A DNA stretch of 64,000 nt from RYN-230 sp963793825 (GTDB lineage: Bacteria > Actinomycetota > Actinomycetes > Streptosporangiales > Streptosporangiaceae): assembly GCA_963793825.1 (NCBI GenBank), contig CAWCBE010000007.1, forward strand, positions 1-64,000, given 5' to 3'. The stretch's first letter is position 1. Every line of letters starts with the position of its first letter. Position numbers and translations under genes: made by a program. Shown here one piece after another: positions 53,803 through 62,154 of this stretch. The notes below the pieces were generated by a model. That model was not told where the DNA came from. It worked only from the letters and a program-made list of their open reading frames with translations, and did no database searches.

Positions 53803-54342
53803 ATGCCAGGATTCAGCCCCCCAACCTCCCAGGTGCGGCTGTCATTCCTCGCCGCGATGGAGGAGTTCCGCGCGGAGGGGCGCGGCGCGGCCAACGACGA
53901 CACCATGCTGGGGCGGGAGATCCGCGAGTTCGGCGTGGCCTGGCCCGACCCGGCCCAGTTCGGGGAGTACACCCGCTACCTGCGGGAGCAGGCCCAGGAG
54001 GATGCCCCGAGGCGCCCCGGGCACGTCCCGTCCACCACCTTGTGGTGGGTGGACGGCGAGGAGTATCTGGGGCGGCTGGCCATCCGGCACCGGCTCACCC
54101 CGCGGCTGCTGGACCTGGGCGGCCACATCGGCTACGACGTGAAGCCGTCCGCCCGGCGCCGCGGGCACGCGGCCGCGATGCTGGCCGCCGCGCGGCCGGT
54201 GGCGCACGCGCTCGGCATCGACCCCGCCCTGGTCACCTGCGACGAGTCGAACGTCGGGTCGCGGCGGGTGATCGAGTCCAACGGCGGGGTGCTGGACGAC
54301 AAGCGGGGCGCCGAGCTGCGGTTCTGGCTGCCCACCGGCTGA
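53803..54342 (+). CDS. GNAT family N-acetyltransferase
   Basis: Acetyltransferase of 179 aa. The acetyl-CoA binding motif A is GYDVKPSARRRGHAAAMLAA (about residues 110-129), followed by VTCDESNVGSRRVIESNGG, the motif B typical of the YesJ/predicted-acetyltransferase group. The substrate is unknown. ATG 53803 follows AAGGAGTGAGGTC. A diverged dispersed repeat follows the stop. Confidence 0.88.
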   Translation: MPGFSPPTSQVRLSFLAAMEEFRAEGRGAANDDTMLGREIREFGVAWPDPAQFGEYTRYLREQAQEDAPRRPGHVPSTTLWWVDGEEYLGRLAIRHRLTPRLLDLGGHIGYDVKPSARRRGHAAAMLAAARPVAHALGIDPALVTCDESNVGSRRVIESNGGVLDDKRGAELRFWLPTG

Positions 54343-54350
54343 CCCGGCCG

Positions 54351-54425
54351 GCCGGGGCCCCCCGAACCCCGGCCATCGCTGGCCCGAAGGAGACACGCCC
54401 CGCCCGCCAGCGAGGCGCGCCCCGC
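54351..54425 (+). repeat. Dispersed GC-palindromic repeat, diverged copy
   Basis: CCGGGG...CCCCGG hairpin followed by CATCGCTGGCCCGAAGGAGA, aligning with CGATTCGCTGGCCCGGCGGG of the copy at 9206. The end has GGCGCGCCCCGCGTCG. Confidence 0.5.
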
Positions 54426-54440
54426 GTCGTCCGCGAAGCC

Positions 54441-55373
54441 TCAGCGGACCTGGGGCATTACCTCGGCGGCGATCAGCTCCAGCTGGTCCAGGTCGTGCAG
54501 GTTGAGCACCTGGAGGTACATCCGGGACGCCCCCACCGCGCCGAACTGGCCGATCTTCTCCACGATCTCGGCGGGCGTGCCGGCCAGCCCGCCGTCCCGC
54601 AGGTCCCCCAGAGACCGCCCGATGGCCGCAGCCCGGCGGCGCACCTCGGCGTCATCCCGCCCGCAGCAGACCGTCTGGGCGGCCGAGTAGACCATCGAGC
54701 CGGGATCGCGCCCGGCCGCCTGGCCCGCGTCCCGGACCCGGGCGTACGCGGCGCCGGTGTCCTCGACGCCGCGGAACGGCACGTTGTACTCGGCGGCGTA
54801 CTGGGCGGCCAGCCGCGGCGTCCGGGACTTCCCGATGCCGCCGATGAGAATCGGCGGATGAGGCCGCTGCACCGGCTTGGGCAGCCCCGGTGAGTCGGTC
54901 ACCTGGTAGTACTGGCCGTGGAAGGAGAACGGCTTGTCCGGCGGCGCCTCCCACAGCCCGGTGAGGATGGCCAGCTGCTCCTCCAGCATGCCGAACCGCT
55001 CGGCCACGGGCGGGAACGGGATCCCGTAGGCGGCGTGCTCGGCGCCGAACCAGCCCGTCCCCAGGCCCAGCTCCACCCGGCCGCCGCTCATCTGGTCAAC
55101 CTGGGCGACCGTGATGGCCAGCGGCCCCGGGTAGCGGAACGTGACCGGGCTCACCAGCGTGCCCAGCCTGATCCGGGATGTCTGCACGGCCAGCCCGGCC
55201 AGCGTCACCCAGGCGTCAGTCGGCCCGGGCTGGCCACTGACCTCACCCGTCTTCAGATAATGATCGGAGCGGAAGAACGCGTCGAAACCAAGCTGCTCGG
55301 TGGCCCGGGCGACCGCCGCCAGCCTGCCGTAGTCCGCGCCCTGCTGGGGCTCGGTGAAGATCCTCAGGTGCAT
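54441..55373 (-). CDS. LLM-class F420-dependent oxidoreductase
   Basis: Luciferase-like monooxygenase-fold enzyme, 310 aa. MHLRIFTEPQQGADY, FDAFFRSDHYLKTG, GTLVSPVTFRYPGPLA, GRVELGLGTGWFGAEHAAYG and PPILIGGIGKSRTPRL match the F420-dependent TIGR03560-type group. The substrate is unknown. ATG 55371-55373 has AAGGAT upstream; the frame remains open to 55526 but overlaps the divergent sigma-factor promoter. Confidence 0.9.
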   Translation of the reverse strand: MHLRIFTEPQQGADYGRLAAVARATEQLGFDAFFRSDHYLKTGEVSGQPGPTDAWVTLAGLAVQTSRIRLGTLVSPVTFRYPGPLAITVAQVDQMSGGRVELGLGTGWFGAEHAAYGIPFPPVAERFGMLEEQLAILTGLWEAPPDKPFSFHGQYYQVTDSPGLPKPVQRPHPPILIGGIGKSRTPRLAAQYAAEYNVPFRGVEDTGAAYARVRDAGQAAGRDPGSMVYSAAQTVCCGRDDAEVRRRAAAIGRSLGDLRDGGLAGTPAEIVEKIGQFGAVGASRMYLQVLNLHDLDQLELIAAEVMPQVR

Positions 55374-55455
55374 GCACCCATCCTTCATCGCGGGCGGAGG
55401 CAACCATCCACCGGGTTCCCTCGTACTTGGAGGGCGACAGGAAGGACCGGGACCC

Positions 55456-55989
55456 ATGCCACCTGACCAGCCCATCGCTGATCTCGAAGCGTTCCTGGAC
55501 GAGCGGGGGGACCATCTGCTGCGCACCGCCGTGCTGCTCGCCGGTAGCCGGGAGGCCGGCGAGGACCTGCTGCAGGCGGCCCTGGAACGGCTGCTCCGGC
55601 ACTGGCGCGCCGTCGTCGGTGACCCGGAAGGCTACCTGCGGCGCACCCTGTACAACCTGGCCGCGGACGGCTGGCGGCGGCAGCGGGCCTGGCAGCGGCG
55701 GCTGACACTGCTGCGCGGTGGCGCCAGCTCGGCGGCCGCGGACGCCGTCGCGCAGGTGGACGAGCGCGACGCGCTGATCCGCCTCCTGGGCCAGCTGCCG
55801 CCGCGGCAGCGGGCGGTGATCGTGGCCCGCTACTGGGAGCAGCTGAGCGAGACCGAGACGGCCCAGGCGCTGGGCTGCTCGCCCGGGACGGTCAAGTCGG
55901 CGGCCTCGCGCGGCCTGCGCAGGCTGCGCGAGCTGAGCGGTGAGGATATCGACGCGGAGAGCGTCCCAGCCGGAGAGAAGAGATCATGA
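55456..55989 (+). CDS. SigE-family (SigM-like) ECF RNA polymerase sigma factor
   Basis: ECF sigma factor of 177 aa. Region 2 is seen in LRTAVLLAGSREAGEDLLQA, then LEGYLR-like PEGYLRRTLYNLAADGWRR. Region 4 HTH is LPPRQRAVIVARYWEQLSET, ALGCSPGTVKSAASRGLRRL. ATG 55456 follows GGAAGGACC. Its stop overlaps the next gene (ATGA), which is the likely anti-sigma partner. The environmental signal is unknown. Confidence 0.93.
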   Translation: MPPDQPIADLEAFLDERGDHLLRTAVLLAGSREAGEDLLQAALERLLRHWRAVVGDPEGYLRRTLYNLAADGWRRQRAWQRRLTLLRGGASSAAADAVAQVDERDALIRLLGQLPPRQRAVIVARYWEQLSETETAQALGCSPGTVKSAASRGLRRLRELSGEDIDAESVPAGEKRS

Positions 55990-56921
55990 GCACGCAATTC
56001 GAGGACCGCCTGCGCGACGCCATGGACCACGCCACCGGGCGGGTGTCGCTGCGCCCGGGGCTGGCCGCCCGCGCTTACCAGCACCGCCAGCGGCGCAGGA
56101 TGACGGCCCGCCTCGTGACCGCCGCGGGCACGGCGATGGCGGTGGCGGCCAGCCTGGCCGTAGCCGGGGTAACGGGGGCCTTCGGCTCGGCCAGCCCGGG
56201 CCGGGCGCAGCAGGCCAGTTACACCGCTTATGTGATAGAGCACGTCGAGCATGCGCTGGCGTCGCCGGCTCAGGGCAATGCCTTCCAGTACGCCCGCACC
56301 ACGTACCCCCCGGGCACGCTCCTCCAGCCCGCCGGGCCGTTCGCGGTGCGGGCGAGCCACGGCAGCGCCAGCTCACCGTGGGCCGTGCGCTACGACCAGC
56401 GCTGGATGTACCGCGATTCCGCGCGGGCGGCCGCGTACGGTCCCTCCGGGCAGGCGGTCTTCGAGCTGGGCGCGAGGCTGCCGGCTGGCGCGGCCGGCCA
56501 CAGCGTCGGAGTCAGCTACGTCAACCGCACCTGGTGGCAGCAGTCGCTGGCGGCACAGCCGGCGCCGACCGGCTCGCCCTCGATCAGCTGCGGCCCGCCG
56601 ATCCAGATCCCGGTCGGCGTCGGCTGGGCCGGCTACATCCGCTACCAGCTGAGCTGCGGCGAATATTCCGTAGCGGGCCGGGGGCGGGTGGACGGGGTGA
56701 ACGCCATCAAGATCGTCAGCAAGCAGGGCACGATCACGTTCTGGGTGAGCCCGCGCTCCTACCTGCCGGTCCGCCTCATCCTGGGGCTGGGCGGCCTCCA
56801 CTTCCGGACCGACTTCCGCTGGCTGCCGCCGACCCCGGCCAACCTGGCCCAGCTCAAGGTGACCGTCCCGGCCGGCTTCACCCAGGTGCCGCCGCCCTAC
56901 AGCCAGGCCCAGGCCGGCTGA
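55986..56921 (+). CDS. Membrane-anchored partner of the ECF sigma factor (putative anti-sigma factor)
   Basis: Protein of 311 aa. A short cytosolic N-terminus (about 40 residues: FEDRLRDAMDHATGRVSLRP) precedes one transmembrane helix (about 41-63) and a 240-residue extracytoplasmic domain without recognised family. No HxxxCxxC zinc anti-sigma motif is present. Four-base overlap with the sigma gene and the one-helix topology are the reasons to suggest an anti-sigma role; this is inference. Confidence 0.75.
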   Translation: MSTQFEDRLRDAMDHATGRVSLRPGLAARAYQHRQRRRMTARLVTAAGTAMAVAASLAVAGVTGAFGSASPGRAQQASYTAYVIEHVEHALASPAQGNAFQYARTTYPPGTLLQPAGPFAVRASHGSASSPWAVRYDQRWMYRDSARAAAYGPSGQAVFELGARLPAGAAGHSVGVSYVNRTWWQQSLAAQPAPTGSPSISCGPPIQIPVGVGWAGYIRYQLSCGEYSVAGRGRVDGVNAIKIVSKQGTITFWVSPRSYLPVRLILGLGGLHFRTDFRWLPPTPANLAQLKVTVPAGFTQVPPPYSQAQAG

Positions 56922-57027
56922 CCCGGGGGCATCAGGGCGCCCCGGCCGGCCCGCAGCGGGCCGGCCGGGGCGGCCGCGGGGCCGGGTTTATCGTCGAAGC
57001 AAGACCTGTCCCCCGGGAGGAGCGACG

Positions 57028-57591
57028 ATGACAACCCAGGCAGTGCAGATCCCCGGCTACATCGCCGGCACTTGGGACCTCGACCCGGTGCATTCCACCA
57101 TCGGCTTCGTGGCCCGGCACCTGATGGTCAGCAAGGTGCGGGGCCGCTTCACCTCGTTCGAGGCGCACATCGTCACCGCCCCGAACCCGCTGGACTCGCG
57201 GGCGACCGCGACCATCGACCTGTCCTCGGTGGACACCGGCAACGAGACCCGGGACAACGACCTGCGGTCGGAGAACTTCTTCGGCGCCAGCACCCACCCG
57301 ACGATGACCTACCGGTCCACCGGCATCCGCCTCGAGGGCCAGGGGAACACGTTCAGCGTCGACGGGGAGCTCACCATCCGCGGGACGACCCGGCCGATCA
57401 CGCTCACCGCCGAGGTCAACGGGTTCGGGCCGGATCCGTACGGCGGCACCCGGGCCGGCTTCTCGGCCACCGGGGAGATGGACCGCACCGAGTACGGGAT
57501 CACCTTCAACGCACCCGTCGGCGGCGGGGTCATGATCAGCGAGAAGATCAGGATCGAGATCGAGGCCGAGGCGGTGCTCCGCAAGGACTAG
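57028..57591 (+). CDS. YceI family protein
   Basis: Soluble YceI lipocalin-like protein of 187 aa without signal peptide. AGTWDLDPVHSTIGFVARHL, VKVRGRF-like SKVRGRFTSFEAHI, RDNDLRSENFFGASTHPTMT and the C-terminal GGGVMISEKIRIEIEAEAVL are diagnostic. Probably binds an isoprenoid or fatty-acid-like ligand. Excellent ribosome site GGGAGGAGCGACG. Confidence 0.95.
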   Translation: MTTQAVQIPGYIAGTWDLDPVHSTIGFVARHLMVSKVRGRFTSFEAHIVTAPNPLDSRATATIDLSSVDTGNETRDNDLRSENFFGASTHPTMTYRSTGIRLEGQGNTFSVDGELTIRGTTRPITLTAEVNGFGPDPYGGTRAGFSATGEMDRTEYGITFNAPVGGGVMISEKIRIEIEAEAVLRKD

Positions 57592-57603
57592 CGCCCCGGC
57601 CGG

Positions 57604-59085
57604 TCACTCGCGGGTGAGCGTGGCGACGCATTCCACGTGGTGGGTCATGGGAAAGGCGTCGAAGGCGCGCAGCGCGCCGAGCTGCCAGCCCGCCGCCGTG
57701 CACTGGGCGAGGTCCCGGGCCAGCGTGGCCGGGTCGCAGGAGACATACGCGACCCGGCGCAGCGCGGTGCCCGCCGCGAGCAGCCGGTCCAGCACCGGGC
57801 GCCCGGCCCCGGCCCGCGGCGGGTCGAGCACGGCCAGGCTGGCCCGGGCCCAGTCCACCCGGTCCAGCACGGCGGTCACGTCGCCGCGGTGGATCCGGGC
57901 CCAGGGGGTGTCGCGCAGGTTATGCCGCGCGTCACGGACGGCCGCCGGATCGGACTCGGCGCCGATCACCGCCCCGCCCGGGCCGACCGCGGCGGCCAGC
58001 AGCCCGGCGAACAGCCCCGCCCCGCAGTAGAGGTCCAGCGCCACATCGCCGGGCTGCGGGCGCAGCGCCGCGGTGACCGCCCCGGCCAGCAGGTCCGCGG
58101 CGGCCGGGTGCACCTGCCAGAAGACCTCCGCGCTCACCCGCCAGCTCCGGCCCGCCGCCTGCTGCCCCAGGTACGGGCGGCCACGCAGCGCGGTCAGCCC
58201 GCCGCGCCCGGCCACCAGCACCGGACCCGCCGCCTGCTCAGCCCAGCGCGCATAACGCCCGCTCCGCCCACCCTGCTCCGTCCCAGCCGGCGAGGCGGGG
58301 CGCGCCGCAGGCGTGTCCGGCCGAGCCGGCTGATCGCGGGAGGTTCCGGGGGGCCGTCCCCCCGGGCTGGCCCGGCCCGGGGGGACGCGGGGCTGCCGCC
58401 GGGTGGCGGGGGTCACCACGACCGCGTGCTCGCCGGTCACGGGCGAGGTCACCGCCTGCACGGACTCCGCCCCGGGCCAGGAGTGCCGGGTCACCCCGGC
58501 CTCGGTGACGCCGGGATGGGCGATCGGGCACTCCCCCACGTCCAGCACCTCATGGGACCGGTGCTTGCGCAGGCCGGCGGTGCCGTCGCGGCCCACCGCG
58601 AAGCGGACCCGGGTACGCCAGCCCAGCCCGTCGGTCTCGCCGGGCATCGGCTCCACGGTCACCGGGAGGTCCAGGCCCGCGATCCGCCGCAGCTGCTGGC
58701 TGACCACCGCGCCCTTGAGCTGGCGCTGCGCGGCCAGGCCGGCGTGCTGCCAGTCGCAGCCGCCGCAGCCGCCCGGCCGCGCGTGCGGGCAGGGCGGCTC
58801 GACCCGGTCCGGGGACGCCTCGAGGATGGCGGTGGCCTCCGCGCGGGCGAACCGGCTGGTCACCTCGGTCACGGTGGCCAGCACCCGCTCGCCGGGCAGG
58901 GCGTGGCGGATCAGGACAACCCGCCCGCCCGGTTCCCGGGCCACGCACCAGCCGCCCTGCGCGACATCGCCCACCACCAGCTCCAGCAGGTCGCCCGGCT
59001 GGCCGCTGGGGGGCGGGGCGGCCTCCGGCGCCGCCGGGGCGGCGGCCCCGGCCAATTCGCCGGCTGGCTTCCGCGCAGATGTCAC
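57604..59085 (-). CDS. TRAM-domain class I RNA methyltransferase (TrmA/RumA family) carrying a repeat insertion
   Basis: SAM-dependent RNA m5U methyltransferase, 493 aa. An N-terminal TRAM domain (about 28-85) and the 4Fe-4S cysteines CPHARPGGCGGCDWQH with a further Cys in GECPIAHP are visible. The SAM motif is VALDLYCGAGLFAGLLAAAV, followed by AVLDPPRAGAGRPVLD, and the catalytic Cys is in VAYVSCDPATLARDLAQC. The specific tRNA/rRNA target is not known. Residues about 238-265 form a Pro/Arg/Gly-rich insertion. The DNA there is a copy of the dispersed repeat found in several intergenic regions. The start is a GTG. Equivalent to Rv2689c by position. Confidence 0.92.
   Translation of the reverse strand: MTSARKPAGELAGAAAPAAPEAAPPPSGQPGDLLELVVGDVAQGGWCVAREPGGRVVLIRHALPGERVLATVTEVTSRFARAEATAILEASPDRVEPPCPHARPGGCGGCDWQHAGLAAQRQLKGAVVSQQLRRIAGLDLPVTVEPMPGETDGLGWRTRVRFAVGRDGTAGLRKHRSHEVLDVGECPIAHPGVTEAGVTRHSWPGAESVQAVTSPVTGEHAVVVTPATRRQPRVPPGRASPGGRPPGTSRDQPARPDTPAARPASPAGTEQGGRSGRYARWAEQAAGPVLVAGRGGLTALRGRPYLGQQAAGRSWRVSAEVFWQVHPAAADLLAGAVTAALRPQPGDVALDLYCGAGLFAGLLAAAVGPGGAVIGAESDPAAVRDARHNLRDTPWARIHRGDVTAVLDRVDWARASLAVLDPPRAGAGRPVLDRLLAAGTALRRVAYVSCDPATLARDLAQCTAAGWQLGALRAFDAFPMTHHVECVATLTRE
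58290..58370 (-). repeat. Dispersed GC-palindromic repeat inserted in frame in the TrmA-like gene
   Basis: On the coding strand it runs from CCAGCCCGGGGGGACGGCCC to the exact 19-base GCGGCGCGCCCCGCCTCGC also present at 9266-9284. About 81 bp, 27 codons, no stop. Confidence 0.75.
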
Positions 59086-59312
59086 GCTGCTCCTCGTGTT
59101 CAGCCGGGTCGAGTATCCTGGCCGGCCGTCTCACTGCGCGCGGACAGGGAATACCGTTGGCGGGCACTGTGAGCGTCACTCACGGCGGTTACCCAGTGCA
59201 GGCCGGACGGCTTGCACGGGCGGCCACCGCCGGTGACGGCCGCAGCTGCGGCAGGCGACTGCTGGATGACCCGGGATTCTGGATAAGCACTGTACTCACG
59301 CAAGGGGCGACC

Positions 59313-59999
59313 GTGCACATTGTGATCATGGGATGCGGGCGGGTCGGCTCGACCCTGGCGCACATCCTGGAACACCAGGGCCACTCGGTGGCGGTCATTG
59401 ACCAGGACCCGAACGCGTTCCGCAAACTGGGGTCCCCGTTCAAGGGGAAGAAGGTGACCGGGATCGGCTTCGACCAGAACGTGCTGATCGAGGCGGGCAT
59501 CGAGCAGGCGGACGCGTTCGCGGCGGTGAGCAGCGGCGACAACTCGAACGTGATCGCGGCCCGGGTGGCCCGGGAGTCGTTTGGCGTGAAGCGGGTCGCG
59601 GCGCGGATCTACGATCCGCGCCGCGCCGAGGTCTACCAGCGGCTCGGCATCCCGACGGTGGCGACCGTGCGCTGGACGGCCGACCAGATGCTGCGCCGGC
59701 TGCTGCCCGAGGGCGCTGAGCCGCTGTGGCGTGACCCGACCGGCATGGTGGTGCTGGCCGAGGTGGCGTACGGGCCGGACTGGGTGGGCGAGAAGACATC
59801 CGCCCTGGAGGAGGCCGCCCGGGCCCGGGTGGCGTTCCTGTCCCGCCTCGGCGAGGTGGTGATGCCCGCCCCCGGCACGGTGCTGCAGGAAGGCGACGTG
59901 CTGCACATGATCGCGCTGGAAGAGGACCTGGAACGCATCTCGGCCGCGCTGGCCAGCCGCGCGCCGGGTGGCAAGCCGCAAGGAAAGGGAGGCCGATAA
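59313..59999 (+). CDS. trkA: TrkA family potassium uptake protein (CeoB-like)
   Basis: Regulatory RCK subunit of Trk/Ktr K+ uptake, 228 aa. TrkA-N NAD-binding motif HIVIMGCGRVGSTLAHILE is at the N-terminus with acidic VAVIDQDPNAF, and TrkA-C domain at about 140-220 (EVVMPAPGTVLQEGDVLHMI). GTG 59313 follows AAGGGGCGACC; the frame extends upstream without reason. Its stop overlaps the next trkA ATG (TAATG), so both are made together, as ceoB-ceoC in M. tuberculosis. No TrkH/KtrB subunit is in the window. Confidence 0.93.
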   Translation: MHIVIMGCGRVGSTLAHILEHQGHSVAVIDQDPNAFRKLGSPFKGKKVTGIGFDQNVLIEAGIEQADAFAAVSSGDNSNVIAARVARESFGVKRVAARIYDPRRAEVYQRLGIPTVATVRWTADQMLRRLLPEGAEPLWRDPTGMVVLAEVAYGPDWVGEKTSALEEAARARVAFLSRLGEVVMPAPGTVLQEGDVLHMIALEEDLERISAALASRAPGGKPQGKGGR

Positions 60000-60676
60000 T
60001 GCGGGTCGCGATCGCGGGGGCCGGCTCGGTGGGCCGCTCCATCGCCGCCGAACTGCTCGAGAACGGGCACGAGGTGCTGCTGATCGACAAGAACCCGCGG
60101 TCGATCGCGGTGGACAGCGTGCCGCGGGCCGAATGGCTGCTCGCCGATGCCTGCGAGATCGCCTCGCTCGATGAGGCGTCGCTGGAGCGGTGCAACGTGG
60201 TGATCGCCGCGACCGGGGACGACAAGGCCAACCTGGTCGTGTCGCTGCTGGCCAAGACCGAGTACGGGGTGCCCCGGGTGGTGGCCAGGATCAACCACCC
60301 GAACAACGAGTGGCTGTTCAACGAGTCGTGGGGGGTGGACGTGGCGGTGTCCACCCCGCGGCTGCTGTCCGCGCTGGTCGAGGAGGCGGTCAGCGTCGGT
60401 GACCTGGTCCGGCTGATGACCTTCCGGCAGAGCGAGGCCAGCCTGGTCGAGCTGACCATGCCAGACGACGCGCCGCTGGCCGGGCGGCGGATCGGGGACA
60501 TCGAGTGGCCGGCCGACACGGCGCTGGTGGCCATCCTGCGGGATGGCCGGGTGATCGTGCCGGCCAAGGACGACCCGCTGGAGACCGGTGACGAACTGCT
60601 GTTCGTGACCAGCGAGGACGTGGAAGACGAACTGGCCAGCCTGCTCTCCAGCGGCCACCGCCACGGGGTGTCGTAG
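59999..60676 (+). CDS. trkA: TrkA family potassium uptake protein (CeoC-like)
   Basis: Second RCK subunit, 225 aa, with an intact dinucleotide motif VAIAGAGSVGRSIAAELL, acidic LLIDKNP and a TrkA-C domain (ADTALVAILRDGRVIVPAKD, ETGDELLFVTSEDVE). Translationally coupled to the preceding trkA by one-base overlap. The pair probably forms a heteromeric gating ring for a K+ transporter encoded elsewhere. Confidence 0.93.
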   Translation: MRVAIAGAGSVGRSIAAELLENGHEVLLIDKNPRSIAVDSVPRAEWLLADACEIASLDEASLERCNVVIAATGDDKANLVVSLLAKTEYGVPRVVARINHPNNEWLFNESWGVDVAVSTPRLLSALVEEAVSVGDLVRLMTFRQSEASLVELTMPDDAPLAGRRIGDIEWPADTALVAILRDGRVIVPAKDDPLETGDELLFVTSEDVEDELASLLSSGHRHGVS

Positions 60677-60682
60677 GCGGTG

Positions 60683-60759
60683 CTAGTCCGGGGGCGGCCC
60701 CCGGGACCCCGCGATCCGCTGGCTCGGAGGGGACACGGCTTTGCCACGCCCCGCCTCGC
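60683..60759 (+). repeat. Dispersed GC-palindromic repeat, copy downstream of trkA
   Basis: CTAGTCCGGGGGCGGCCCCC hairpin, then CGATCCGCTGGCTCGG and CACGCCCCGCCTCGC, matching the copy at 9206. It is followed by a 20-bp direct duplication (60756-60775, 60776-60795: TCGCCAGCGACAGGCTTCGG). Confidence 0.7.
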
Positions 60760-60817
60760 CAGCGACAGGCTTCGGTCGCCAGCGACAGGCTTCGGCTCAG
60801 GCCGGTGATTACTGCGG

Positions 60818-61555
60818 CTAGCGCGTCTCGGTGATCTCGGGGCCGCGCTCGAACGGGCTGGGCAGGTTGCCGAACGGCTGGTCCTGTTCCGCCGCCATCT
60901 GCTCCTCCATGGCCTGGCGGGCCTCCTCGGGCAGCCGGATCTCGAGCAGCTCGCGGGGCGGCATCGGGTGCGCGCCGCGCACCACGACCAGCCCGCCGAA
61001 CACCTCCTCGAAGGGCGCGGCGGCGGCCGGGTCCGCCGCGGCCGGGCCGGTAATGACCCCGCGCAGGAACCAGCGTGGCCCGTTGACGCCGATGAACCGG
61101 ACCGGCTGCAGCCCGGCCTGGCCCATTGACGGATCGCCGGGCACCTGGGCGTGCAGTTCGGTGCCGAACGGGCCGCTGGCCTCCTCGCTGGCCCCGCCGG
61201 CCTCGGCGACCGCCGTGCCGATCTCCTGCCGCACGTCGTCCCACAGCCCGTCACTCTTCGGCGCGGCGAACGCCTGCAGTTGCAGCGAGCTCACGCCGTA
61301 CACGAGGGCGATGAGCGGGCCCTGCTCGTCGGAGATGTTCAGCTGGATCTCGAAGCCCTCGCTCGCCGGGACCAGCAGGCTGCCGAAGTCGATGCGCTCG
61401 GCCGCCGGGATATCGTCCTCCGCGTCCCAGGGACCGGCGGCGGCCTCACCGGCCGGCTCGTCGTCCTCCGCGGCCCAGTCTTCCGCGCCGTCCTGCGCCT
61501 CATCCTCGATGGGCGCGGGCCCGGCTTCTTCCTCGCGGCGACGCCGACGGAACAC
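60818..61555 (-). CDS. DUF3710 family protein
   Basis: Conserved actinobacterial protein of 245 aa, function unknown (Rv2696c counterpart). The N-terminal 50 residues are basic then highly acidic (RRRRREEE and many Glu/Asp). The DUF3710 core follows: RIDFGSLLVPASEGFEIQLN, LQLQAFAAPKSDGLWDDVRQ and IGVNGPRWFLRGVITGPAA. GTG 61553-61555 start. It lies 71 bp after dut on the same strand. Confidence 0.92.
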   Translation of the reverse strand: MFRRRRREEEAGPAPIEDEAQDGAEDWAAEDDEPAGEAAAGPWDAEDDIPAAERIDFGSLLVPASEGFEIQLNISDEQGPLIALVYGVSSLQLQAFAAPKSDGLWDDVRQEIGTAVAEAGGASEEASGPFGTELHAQVPGDPSMGQAGLQPVRFIGVNGPRWFLRGVITGPAAADPAAAAPFEEVFGGLVVVRGAHPMPPRELLEIRLPEEARQAMEEQMAAEQDQPFGNLPSPFERGPEITETR

Positions 61556-61626
61556 TTCCGTTCTCCTCTGGTCTGTCGATCAGGCGGCCGGTGCTGCGAT
61601 AGGGCCGCTGCCCGTGTGCTGGCCGT

Positions 61627-62112
61627 CTAGCGGGCCGGCGCGGCACTGGCGTGGCCGCCGGTCGAGCCGAAGCCGTTCTCCCCCCGGGCGGACCCAGGCA
61701 GGCTGTCCACTTCATGAAAGACCGGGGTGGCCACGCGCTGGATGATGAGCTGTGCGATGCGGTCACCGCGCTGGAACCGGACGGCCTGGGCCGGGTCGGT
61801 GTTCAGCAGGGTGACCCTGATCTCGCCACGGTACCCGGCATCTACCGTGCCCGGTGCATTCACGATCGTCACCCCGTGCCGGGCGGCGAGCCCGGACCGC
61901 GGGTGCACGAACGCCGCGTACCCGTCCGGCAGCGCGATCGCCACCCCGGTGGACACCACTGCGCGGGCGCCCGGGGCGAGATCCACGTCGGCCGCGGCGA
62001 CCAGGTCGACGCCGGCGTCACCGGGATGTGACCGGGCAGGCAGCGGCAGATCCGGATCAATCCGCTTGATCAGCACGTCAACCGGGTCGGTGCCCGGGTT
62101 CACCGCGGGCAC
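61627..62112 (-). CDS. dut: dUTP diphosphatase
   Basis: Hydrolyses dUTP to dUMP, protecting DNA from uracil and feeding thymidylate synthesis. Trimeric all-beta dUTPase of 161 aa with the five motifs in order: HPGDAGVDLVAA, HPRSGLAARHG, TVDAGYRGEIRV, FQRGDRIAQLIIQRV and the C-terminal ENGFGSTGGH. GTG start at 62110-62112. Gene order with DUF3710 and DUF3093 is conserved in actinobacteria. Confidence 0.96.
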   Translation of the reverse strand: MPAVNPGTDPVDVLIKRIDPDLPLPARSHPGDAGVDLVAAADVDLAPGARAVVSTGVAIALPDGYAAFVHPRSGLAARHGVTIVNAPGTVDAGYRGEIRVTLLNTDPAQAVRFQRGDRIAQLIIQRVATPVFHEVDSLPGSARGENGFGSTGGHASAAPAR

Positions 62113-62154
62113 GGCCCGCTCCAGCCCTGACTATGCCTCTTCACTCACGCGACC

